In this document: in pieces, positions 1-5,010 of the stretch
Numbering within the stretch: position 1 is the first letter of the stretch
Layout of the letters: every line of letters begins with the position of its first letter
Origin: CAVYPR01 sp052145775
GTDB taxonomy: Bacteria > Actinomycetota > Acidimicrobiia > Acidimicrobiales > RAAP-2
Assembly (NCBI GenBank): GCA_052145775.1
Contig: JBKQNY010000153.1
Span: 1-5,665, forward strand
DNA: 5,665 bases
Reading direction: 5' to 3'
The notes under the pieces: generated by a model
The model's database searches: none
Seen by the model: only the letters and a program-made list of their open reading frames with translations
Told to the model about the DNA's origin: nothing
Position numbers and translations under genes: made by a program

Positions 1-149
1 CCCCGCGGCTCGGGCGCGGCGTCGCCGCGGTAGGTGGCGGCGACCGTGTCGCCGTTGGCCAGGAACCACTCGACGCAGGCGGCCCCGATGCCCCTGGCCC
101 CGCCGGTCACCAGCACCACCCGGGATGCCGGTGCGTCGTCCTCCTTCAC
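1..149 (-). CDS. fabG: Short-chain dehydrogenase, probable 3-oxoacyl-ACP reductase (5' part only)
   Basis: Only the first 49 codons are present; the gene continues past the left edge. The translation has a beta-strand followed by the classical SDR cofactor motif TGGARGIG at residues 15-22 (T-G-x-x-x-G-x-G), which binds the NADP(H) dinucleotide, then a helix and a second strand (DTVAATYRG) whose arginine is typical of NADPH-preferring enzymes. The GTG start at 149-147 overlaps the TGA stop of fabD in a GTGA junction, so the two are probably translationally coupled in one operon. FabG reduces 3-oxoacyl-ACP to 3-hydroxyacyl-ACP with NADPH in cytoplasmic type II fatty acid synthesis; the fabD neighbour supports this role. 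SDRs are a very broad family and the catalytic Ser-Tyr-Lys lies outside the window, so another SDR function cannot be excluded. Confidence 0.78.
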   Translation of the reverse strand, partial: MKEDDAPASRVVLVTGGARGIGAACVEWFLANGDTVAATYRGDAAPEPR

Positions 150-1402
150 CGGCCGTCCCCGGGGACCCGCAGCCAGACGAGCGGTTGTCCCTCCTGGACC
201 CGCTCGCCGGCGGTCGACAGCCAGCGGACCACCTGCCCGGCGAAGGGCGTGCGGACGTCGGCCACGCCCACCCGGCCCACCAGGTCGCCCACGCCGACGG
301 TGTCCGACGCGGCGACCGCACCGGGACCGTCGGCCGTCCCGGCGGTCCCGGGCAAGAGGCCGGTGCCCGGGGCGGCGAGGGAGTCCTCGGGGGCGAAGAT
401 GCCCGAGCAGGGGCTCACCACCACGCGCTCGGACATGTAGAGGTGCTCGCCGTGGTGGGTGTGGAGTTCGCTGCGCCACGACTCGGGCACCGCCACCGCG
501 TCCATCAGGGCGTCGAGGTGGTCGGGCACCGAGACCGACATGGCGTGCAGCTCGGGCACGACCCGCCGGGCCAGGCCGGTCAGCACGCCCCCCGGTCCCA
601 GCTCGACCAGGGAGGTGGCGCCCAGGCCGGCCAGGGTCTCGAGCGTGTGGCGCCAGCGCACCGGGCTGCACAGCTGGGCCGAGAGGAGGCTGGGCCACTC
701 GGCCGGGTCGTTGTGGACCCGGGCGTCGACGTTCGCCACCACCGGCACCTCGGGCGCCAGGAAGGTGGCGTCGCCCAGCGCCTTGCGCAGGGCCGACCTG
801 GCCCCGGACATGAGGGGCGTGTGGAAGGCCCCCGAGACCGGGATCGGCATGACCTTGCGCGCCCCGAGCTCCTTGGCGAGCACGGCCACCGTGGCCACGG
901 CCTCGGCGGTCCCGGCCACCACCACCTGCCCCGGGGCGTTGTAGTTGGCCACCCAGACGTCGCCCTCGGCCCGCTGGCAGGCGGCCTCGGCGTCGTCGTC
1001 GTTGATGCCCAGCAGCGCGGCCATGGTCCCGGGCGCGTCCTCGCCGGCGCGGGCCATGGCCTCGCCCCGGGCGGCCACCAAGTGGACCCCGTCGGGGAAC
1101 GACACGGCGCCGCTCGAGACGAGGGCGGTGTACTCGCCCAGGCTGTGGCCGGCGCAGGCGGCGGGGGAGAGGCCGAGCCGCTCGACGGCGTCGAGGACCA
1201 CGAGGGAGAGGACGAACGTGGCCAGCTGGGCGTTGGCCGTGTGGGTGAGCTCCTCCATCGGCGCCTCGAGGAGCAGCGACTCGACGTCGCGCCCGGCCGC
1301 GGCCGAGGCCTCGGCGACCACCTCCCAGGAGGGGTGGTCGACCCATTCTCGTCCCATGCCCGACCGTTGCGACCCCTGCCCGGGGAAGGTGAACACCAAC
1401 AC
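146..1402 (-). CDS. fabD: Malonyl-CoA:ACP transacylase (FabD) with C-terminal biotinyl/lipoyl-like domain
   Basis: A 418-residue cytoplasmic enzyme that should transfer malonyl from CoA to acyl carrier protein, supplying the extender for fatty acid synthesis. Residues 1-305 form a normal FabD: N-terminal FPGQGSQ (6-12), Gln59 in the position of the second conserved glutamine, the nucleophile motif GHSLGEY (Ser87), Arg112 in ARGEAM for the malonyl carboxylate, the catalytic histidine in GAFH (His194), and the late motif LVELGPGGVL. FabD is usually about 300-310 residues; here the frame stays open for a further ~95 residues (323-418) that read like the two halves of a biotinyl domain (VSPCSGIF; VGVGDLVGRV; TPFAG; GERVQEGQPLVWL) but with no MKM hairpin. 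The start is GTG at 1402 because it sits just before the conserved first strand and has GGGAG ten bases upstream; the frame is open further upstream but that sequence is low-complexity and lies opposite the nitrilase gene. It is the first gene of a leftward operon with the FabG-like gene. Confidence 0.93.
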   Translation of the reverse strand: MLVFTFPGQGSQRSGMGREWVDHPSWEVVAEASAAAGRDVESLLLEAPMEELTHTANAQLATFVLSLVVLDAVERLGLSPAACAGHSLGEYTALVSSGAVSFPDGVHLVAARGEAMARAGEDAPGTMAALLGINDDDAEAACQRAEGDVWVANYNAPGQVVVAGTAEAVATVAVLAKELGARKVMPIPVSGAFHTPLMSGARSALRKALGDATFLAPEVPVVANVDARVHNDPAEWPSLLSAQLCSPVRWRHTLETLAGLGATSLVELGPGGVLTGLARRVVPELHAMSVSVPDHLDALMDAVAVPESWRSELHTHHGEHLYMSERVVVSPCSGIFAPEDSLAAPGTGLLPGTAGTADGPGAVAASDTVGVGDLVGRVGVADVRTPFAGQVVRWLSTAGERVQEGQPLVWLRVPGDGR

Positions 1403-1412
1403 GTATGGCCGT

Positions 1413-1417
1413 CTCCC
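1413..1417 (-). promoter_or_regulatory. Ribosome binding site of fabD
   Basis: On the minus strand the sequence GGGAG lies ten bases before GTG 1402. It supports that GTG as the fabD start over the in-frame ATG at 1504, which would add 34 arginine- and proline-rich residues not expected in FabD. Confidence 0.6.
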
Positions 1418-1465
1418 AGCCGCGGCGGGCGCCCGGCCGGCGCCGGTCGGCGCTTCCCGGCCGCG

Positions 1466-1482
1466 GTGACCCAGTGTGTCAC
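1466..1482. promoter_or_regulatory. Palindrome GTGAC-N7-GTCAC, candidate operator
   Basis: Perfect 5-base arms GTGAC and GTCAC with a 7-base spacer, lying 64 bases upstream of the fabD start codon. Its size and symmetry suit a dimeric helix-turn-helix repressor. Fatty-acid operons in actinobacteria are commonly controlled by dedicated regulators acting upstream of fabD; which protein binds here is unknown. Confidence 0.35.
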
Positions 1483-1502
1483 GGGGCGGGCGACGCCGTC
1501 TC

Positions 1503-1518
1503 ATTACGGGCGGGTAAT
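1503..1518. promoter_or_regulatory. Palindrome ATTAC-GGGCGG-GTAAT, candidate operator
   Basis: Perfect 5-base arms ATTAC and GTAAT around a 6-base centre, an AT-containing island in otherwise very GC-rich DNA. It lies 44 bases upstream of the nitrilase start and about 100 bases upstream of the fabD start, so a protein bound here could affect either promoter. No family assignment is possible from the sequence alone. Confidence 0.35.
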
Positions 1519-1561
1519 CCCACTGGTGGTCGTACCGGGGTGCTGGAGTTACCCTGCAGCC

Positions 1562-2365
1562 GTGAAGGTCGTCGTGGCCCAGTTCGCCACCTCCGCCGAC
1601 AAAGGGGCCAATCGGGACGCAGCCCTGGCCCGGGTGGCCGAGGCGGCCGGACGGGGAGCCGAGCTGTTGGTGCTGCCCGAGGCGGCGATGTGCACCTTCG
1701 GCGGGCCCACGGCCGACCTCACCTCGATGGCCGAGCCGCTCGACGGTCCCTTCGTCACCGCCCTGCAGCGGGCGGCCGTCGAGGGCGGGCTGACCGTGGT
1801 GGCCGGGACCTTCGAGCCGTCCAGACGCCCGGGGAAGGTCCGCAACACCGTGGTGGCGGTCGGTCCCGACGGCCTCGTCGGTGCGTACCGCAAGCTCCAC
1901 CTCTACGACGCCCACGGCTGGCGGGAGTCAGACCGGGTCGAGGCCGGCGACCCGCGGGACGACAATGTGGTCGTCTTCGGCCTCGGCGGCCTCGTCTTCG
2001 GTCTGATGACCTGTTACGACCTGCGGTTCCCCGAGATGGCCCGGGCCCTCAGCGACCGGGGGGCGACGGCGATGGTGGTGCCGGCCCACTGGCTGGCCGG
2101 GCCGGGGAAGGCCGACGCGTGGGAGGTGCTGCTCCGCGCCAGGGCCATCGAGAACACCGCTTATGTCGTGGCGGCGGCCAAGCCCGGCCCCGAGGCCACC
2201 GGCCGGTCCATGGTCGTCGATCCAAGCGGGCGGGTGCTGACGGCCCTGGGAGCCGACGAGGAGGGGATGGCCGTGGCCGACCTGGTGGCCGATCGGGTGG
2301 GAGAGGTGCGGGCCGAGCTGCCGGTCCTCGCCCACCGGCGCTTCGACGTCGCACCGAGGCGGTGA
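1562..2365 (+). CDS. Nitrilase-superfamily carbon-nitrogen hydrolase
   Basis: A 267-residue cytoplasmic hydrolase expected to cleave a C-N bond of an amide. The complete nitrilase triad is visible: Glu40 in LVLPEAAM, Lys111 in YRKLHLYD, and the nucleophile Cys151 in MTCYDLRFPE. The RARAIENTAYVVAAA segment (192-206) and the GRSMVVDPSGRVL segment (214-226) follow in the usual order, and the length matches single-domain members such as omega-amidase, deaminated-glutathione amidase and their actinobacterial relatives. The substrate cannot be read from the sequence; the residue after the VVAAA strand is Lys where many Nit-type amidases have Asn-Gln. The start is GTG 1562, immediately before the first conserved strand (KVVVAQFAT); a GGAG lies 13 bases upstream, slightly far. 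The gene is divergent from fabD and is followed by an 83-base gap before the secreted hydrolase. Confidence 0.9.
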   Translation: MKVVVAQFATSADKGANRDAALARVAEAAGRGAELLVLPEAAMCTFGGPTADLTSMAEPLDGPFVTALQRAAVEGGLTVVAGTFEPSRRPGKVRNTVVAVGPDGLVGAYRKLHLYDAHGWRESDRVEAGDPRDDNVVVFGLGGLVFGLMTCYDLRFPEMARALSDRGATAMVVPAHWLAGPGKADAWEVLLRARAIENTAYVVAAAKPGPEATGRSMVVDPSGRVLTALGADEEGMAVADLVADRVGEVRAELPVLAHRRFDVAPRR

Positions 2366-2385
2366 CCCCGGGCATCGGCGCGCAC

Positions 2386-2433
2386 CGCCCGCACCAAGAG
2401 GGCCGTATCGTCGGTGCTCGGCCCATGCGGGCG
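2386..2433 (+). other. Two-stage inverted repeat between nitrilase and hydrolase genes
   Basis: An outer perfect 8-base stem (2386-2393 CGCCCGCA with 2426-2433 TGCGGGCG) encloses a perfect 6-base inner stem (2400-2405 GGGCCG with 2419-2424 CGGCCC) with a 13-base loop; the only unpaired bases between stems are six on the 5' side and one on the 3' side. It lies 20 bases after the nitrilase stop and ends 15 bases before the ATG of the next gene. It may terminate the nitrilase transcript (no T-tract follows) or form a leader structure for the hydrolase mRNA. Confidence 0.5.
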
Positions 2434-2448
2434 AAGATCGGGGGAAAG

Positions 2449-3912
2449 ATGACTGCCGGAAGTGACAGGCCGCCCAGGATACGGGCCGCATGCGGCGGGA
2501 CGGCCGTGGCCGTCGCCCTGTGTGCGGTGGCGTGGGTGGGCGCACCGGCCGCGGATGCGGCCACGGGCTCGGGTGCGCTCGGCGCGGCGGCCACCATTAC
2601 CGGACCGATCACCGTCGGGCACGAGATCGAGCCGATCACAGCGCACCCACTGGTGCTCTCCACATACGGCTACAGCGAGCAGGAGTTCTTCGTCAGCGGG
2701 ACCGCCCACGCCTACCGGGCGGTCGCCGAGCCCGCCGACGGGAGGTGGAAGGTCGCCCCGACCACGTCGGCCCCCTACGAGACGCGGATCATCGTGCGCC
2801 GCCCCGAGGACCCGGCCAAGTTCAACGGGACCGTGGTGGTCGAGTGGATGAACGAGTCCGCCGGGGAGAGCGCGCCCGACTACGACTACCTGAGCCCCTA
2901 CCTGCTCAGCCAGGGCTACGCCTACGTGGGGGTGTCCGCCCAGGCCCTCGGGGTCGACGGCGGCACAGCGCTCGTCCTGCATTCCTCCACCGAGGGGCTG
3001 GTCCAGAAGGAGCCCACACGCTACGGCTCACTCCACCACCCCGGCGACCAGTACTCCTTCGACATCTTCGCCCAGATCGGCGAGGCGCTCGGGGACCCGC
3101 CGGCGGCGGTCCTGGGCGGCGTGCGACCGAAGCACCTGATCGCCGTGGGCGAGTCGCAGTCGGCGTTCTTCCTCACCACCTACGTCGACGCCTTCGCGCC
3201 GCTCGGCCACATCTTCGACGGCTACTTCATCCACAGCCGCGGCGAGGGCGGAGCCGCCTTGGGCGGGACATCGCTCCAGTCCGCGCACGTCCCCAAGGAG
3301 CTGTGGGTCCGCACCGACCTCGACGTGCCGACCTTCATCTTCGAGACGCAGACCGACCTCGTCACACTCGGCTACGCCGTCGCCCAGCAGCCCGACACCG
3401 ATCGCATCCGCACCTGGGAGGTCGCCGGCACGTCGCACGCCGACGCCTACGAGATCGGGGGAGCCGTCGGGATCCTCGGTTGCAAGACGACAATCAACGA
3501 CGGTCCGCAGCACGAAGTCGCCCAGGCGGCGTTCGCCGCCCTCAGTCGGTGGGTGGACGACGGCACCCCGCCGCCGTCGCCCGCGCCCTTCCGGCTGGCG
3601 GCGACGAGTCCGCCGAAGCTCGCCCTCGACGCCCACGGAAATGTGATCGGTGGCGTGCGGACCCCGGCGGTCGACGTTCCCGTCTCGACGCTCAGCGGCG
3701 CCGCCCCGAGGGGGTCGTCGACCCTGTGCAGCCTGTTCGGGCAGACCACGCCCTTCAGCCCCACCACACTGGTGCGGCTGTACGGGACGAAGAGCCACTA
3801 CCTCGCCGGGTACACGGCGAGCCTGGACAAGGCGATCGGCGAGGGGTACATCCTCCCCGCCGACCGCGCCGAGCTCCTGGCGCAGGCTCAGCAGGTCTCG
3901 TTCGCCGGCTGA
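2449..3912 (+). CDS. Secreted alpha/beta hydrolase (Abhydrolase_10-type)
   Basis: A 487-residue protein, probably exported. Residues 1-38 form a Sec-type signal peptide: an arginine-containing n-region, a hydrophobic core (TAVAVALCAVAWVGA), and a likely cleavage near ADAA/T. The mature part shows motifs I associate with the 'alpha/beta hydrolase domain-containing' family: FNGTVVVEWMNESAG (125-139), the nucleophile elbow GESQS with Ser236, the FETQTDL segment carrying candidate acid residues Glu299 or Asp303, and the late histidine His330 in AGTSHADAY. NDGPQH, GGVRTPAVDVPVSTLSG and LFG follow in family order, so the gene looks full length. Substrate is unknown. ATG 2449 is preferred because a GGGGGAAAG purine run precedes it directly; ATG 2425 is in frame but lies inside an inverted repeat without a ribosome binding site. 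Cys345 and Cys427 could form a disulfide outside the cell. Confidence 0.85.
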   Translation: MTAGSDRPPRIRAACGGTAVAVALCAVAWVGAPAADAATGSGALGAAATITGPITVGHEIEPITAHPLVLSTYGYSEQEFFVSGTAHAYRAVAEPADGRWKVAPTTSAPYETRIIVRRPEDPAKFNGTVVVEWMNESAGESAPDYDYLSPYLLSQGYAYVGVSAQALGVDGGTALVLHSSTEGLVQKEPTRYGSLHHPGDQYSFDIFAQIGEALGDPPAAVLGGVRPKHLIAVGESQSAFFLTTYVDAFAPLGHIFDGYFIHSRGEGGAALGGTSLQSAHVPKELWVRTDLDVPTFIFETQTDLVTLGYAVAQQPDTDRIRTWEVAGTSHADAYEIGGAVGILGCKTTINDGPQHEVAQAAFAALSRWVDDGTPPPSPAPFRLAATSPPKLALDAHGNVIGGVRTPAVDVPVSTLSGAAPRGSSTLCSLFGQTTPFSPTTLVRLYGTKSHYLAGYTASLDKAIGEGYILPADRAELLAQAQQVSFAG

Positions 3913-3914
3913 CA

Positions 3915-3931
3915 CGGTCCGCCGAGGACCG
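3915..3931 (+). terminator. Candidate terminator hairpin after the secreted hydrolase
   Basis: A perfect 6-base stem CGGTCC/GGACCG with a 5-base loop starts three bases after the hydrolase stop codon. No T-tract follows, as is common for hairpins in high-GC actinobacteria, so termination is only a suggestion from its position. Confidence 0.35.
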
Positions 3932-4080
3932 AGCCTTGGCAAAGCAGATCTCGCGGCACGACCGCTGGGCGAAGGGGCTGCTCAATCGGCAAAACGTGGT
4001 GATTCGCTGAACCCGCCCCGAGAAGTTGCACGGTCCCGTTGAGCCCGCCGGGCCCCCGCGCACCGTTCCAGTTGATGCGG

Positions 4081-4127
4081 TTGCCCCTTGATGGCAGACT
4101 CCATCAGTTCCCTCGAAGGAGGGGCAA
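4081..4127 (+). promoter_or_regulatory. Leader hairpins covering the Shine-Dalgarno of the WxL-like gene
   Basis: An 8-base outer stem pairs 4081-4088 (TTGCCCCT) with 4120-4127 (AGGGGCAA). Inside it, 4089-4094 (TGATGG) pairs with 4101-4106 (CCATCA) over a 6-base loop. An alternative small hairpin pairs 4110-4114 (CCCTC) with 4119-4123 (GAGGG) over the loop GAAG. Both the outer stem and the alternative hairpin include the strong Shine-Dalgarno AAGGAGG at 4116-4122, so they could mask ribosome entry. I do not recognise a known riboswitch class. Confidence 0.45.
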
Positions 4128-4141
4128 AGGGGGTGGGTTCG

Positions 4142-4825
4142 ATGTTGAAGGTACGCAGAAAGCAAAGGTCGGCGAAGTGGGCCACGCGGGCACTCGTAGC
4201 AGGGGCACTCGCAGTTGGACCGGTGATGCTCGTGACGTCGACCGCCTCGTCGGCCCAATGCACAGTGCCGGTCGAGAGCGTTACCGCGACCTGCACGATC
4301 AGCGGGACCGCGACAGTGGCCGGGGGTGCCCTGGCCATCGGGGCCCCGTCCTCGATCAAGTGGGCAACCACCCTCAACGGTTACGACCTCAACCAGGACG
4401 GGCGCGCGACAATCACCGCGGTCAACGCCACGGGTTCGGGGTCGGGCTGGAGTGTCACGGCAACGATCACCCCCTTCACCGATTCGTCCGCGGCTCTCAA
4501 GCACCCCCAGGCGTTTCGGCCGACGCAGGTCACGCTCAACGGGTCTTCGAGTTCTGCGAAAGGCGACGAAGCGCCGAAGGAGACGTGCACCGCGACATCG
4601 ACGTGCAGCCTTGCCGACAACGCCGTCACCTATCCGGTCACCGTCACGGCGACATGCGGGACAAGTGGTACGGGGTGCGCGCCAACCACCGTGGCCAGCG
4701 CATCGACAACAAGTGGCATGGGGGCGGTCGCCCTGGCCGTGACAGCGTGGCTGAAGATACCGGCAGACGCCTACGCCGGGACGTACACCGGCACAATCAC
4801 CCTGACGATCTCCAGCGGGCCGTAG
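4142..4825 (+). CDS. Secreted WxL-like surface protein
   Basis: A 227-residue exported protein. The n-region is strongly basic (KVRRKQRSAKW), followed by a hydrophobic core and a likely signal-peptidase site at TASSA/Q (after residue 38). The mature part is a Thr/Ser/Ala/Gly-rich beta-type chain. ITAVNATGSGSGWSVTAT (91-108) and the C-terminal GMGAVALAVTAWLKIPAD...YAGTYTGTITLTISSGP (192-227) resemble the WxL cell-wall-binding domain, which attaches non-covalently to peptidoglycan. Neither canonical W-x-L tripeptide is present. Six cysteines occur in three close pairs (40/51, 149/155, 172/179), suggesting disulfides. The start may be ATG 4142 (AAAGGGGG eight bases upstream) or in-frame GTG 4133, which is better placed for the AAGGAGG at 4116-4122; the difference is three residues. 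The next gene encodes a likely binding partner. Sampled stretches are visibly less GC-rich than fabD. Confidence 0.68.
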   Translation: MLKVRRKQRSAKWATRALVAGALAVGPVMLVTSTASSAQCTVPVESVTATCTISGTATVAGGALAIGAPSSIKWATTLNGYDLNQDGRATITAVNATGSGSGWSVTATITPFTDSSAALKHPQAFRPTQVTLNGSSSSAKGDEAPKETCTATSTCSLADNAVTYPVTVTATCGTSGTGCAPTTVASASTTSGMGAVALAVTAWLKIPADAYAGTYTGTITLTISSGP

Positions 4826-4959
4826 GCGGGGTCGCACTGCCCAACCTCGACCGTCGTTCGCGAGCGTCGAAAGGACCCTCAGCCAGCCCCGAGAGCGCCG
4901 AGCACTGACCTGTCCCCGCTTGAAGCGCACACGACGCCGTGAAGAATTCGAGCCGGAGT

Positions 4960-4982
4960 GGGTTGCCGCCTCGGGGCAATCT
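4960..4982 (+). promoter_or_regulatory. Small inverted repeat in the leader of the WxL-interacting-protein gene
   Basis: TTGCC (4963-4967) pairs perfectly with GGCAA (4975-4979) over a 7-base loop, and three further pairs including two G-T wobbles extend the stem to 4960-4982. It sits 28 bases before the GTG start within the 185-base gap between the two surface-protein genes. It may be a leader element or part of the end of the upstream transcript. The rest of that gap (4826-4959) shows nothing I can support. Confidence 0.3.
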
Positions 4983-4997
4983 GAACCAACCGACTGC

Positions 4998-5003
4998 AGG
5001 GAG
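4998..5003 (+). promoter_or_regulatory. Ribosome binding site of the WxL-interacting-protein gene
   Basis: AGGGAG lies seven bases before GTG 5011. An in-frame TGA (5008-5010) directly precedes that GTG, so no longer start is possible, and the alternative ATG 5020 would be 16 bases from this site. This fixes GTG 5011 as the start. Confidence 0.7.
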
Positions 5004-5010
5004 CCGCTGA

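Larger units (their letters stand above)
1403..1561. promoter_or_regulatory. Divergent intergenic region between fabD and the nitrilase gene
   Basis: These 159 bases separate two genes transcribed away from each other, so both promoters should lie here. The part next to fabD is extremely GC-rich, while 1500-1560 has the only short AT-containing stretches. Two palindromes are present (listed separately). I see no convincing -35/-10 pair on either strand, so promoter positions are not assigned. Confidence 0.6.

Noticed and set aside
146..436. Biotinyl-like segment as a separate gene starting at ATG 436
   Set aside because: No stop separates it from FabD and there is no good Shine-Dalgarno before ATG 436, so a fusion is simpler. 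An internal start cannot be fully excluded.
1421..1460. Several short GC palindromes such as GGGCGCCC and CGGCGCCG
   Set aside because: Nearly pure G/C sequence gives such palindromes by chance, and no coherent longer structure emerges.
125..1561. Long plus-strand open frame before the nitrilase start
   Set aside because: It is antisense to fabD with low-complexity Gly/His/Arg/Pro composition; the recognisable protein begins only at GTG 1562.
1403..1915. Open frame continuing 171 codons upstream of FabD on the minus strand
   Set aside because: It lies antisense to the nitrilase gene and the intergenic region, has no family features, and the conserved FabD N-terminus begins at GTG 1402. Long open antisense frames are usual in DNA this GC-rich.
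1405..2448. Plus-strand open frame extending upstream of the secreted hydrolase
   Set aside because: It overlaps the nitrilase gene in another frame and would bury the signal peptide; ATG 2449 has a ribosome binding site and a proper export signal.
2490..4010. 506-codon plus-strand frame overlapping the hydrolase
   Set aside because: Arginine-rich shadow translation with no domain features; the competing frame has family motifs throughout.
4030..4066. ACGGT/ACCGT inverted repeat with an inner GCCC/GGGC pairing
   Set aside because: The stems are only 5 and 4 bases with poor connection; in this base composition it is too weak to report as a terminator or regulatory site.
4247..4261. Possible lipobox at Cys40 of the WxL-like protein
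   Set aside because: The residues before Cys40 are SSAQ, which does not match the lipobox (small residue directly before Cys with Leu at -3); an ordinary signal-peptidase I site one or two residues earlier fits better.
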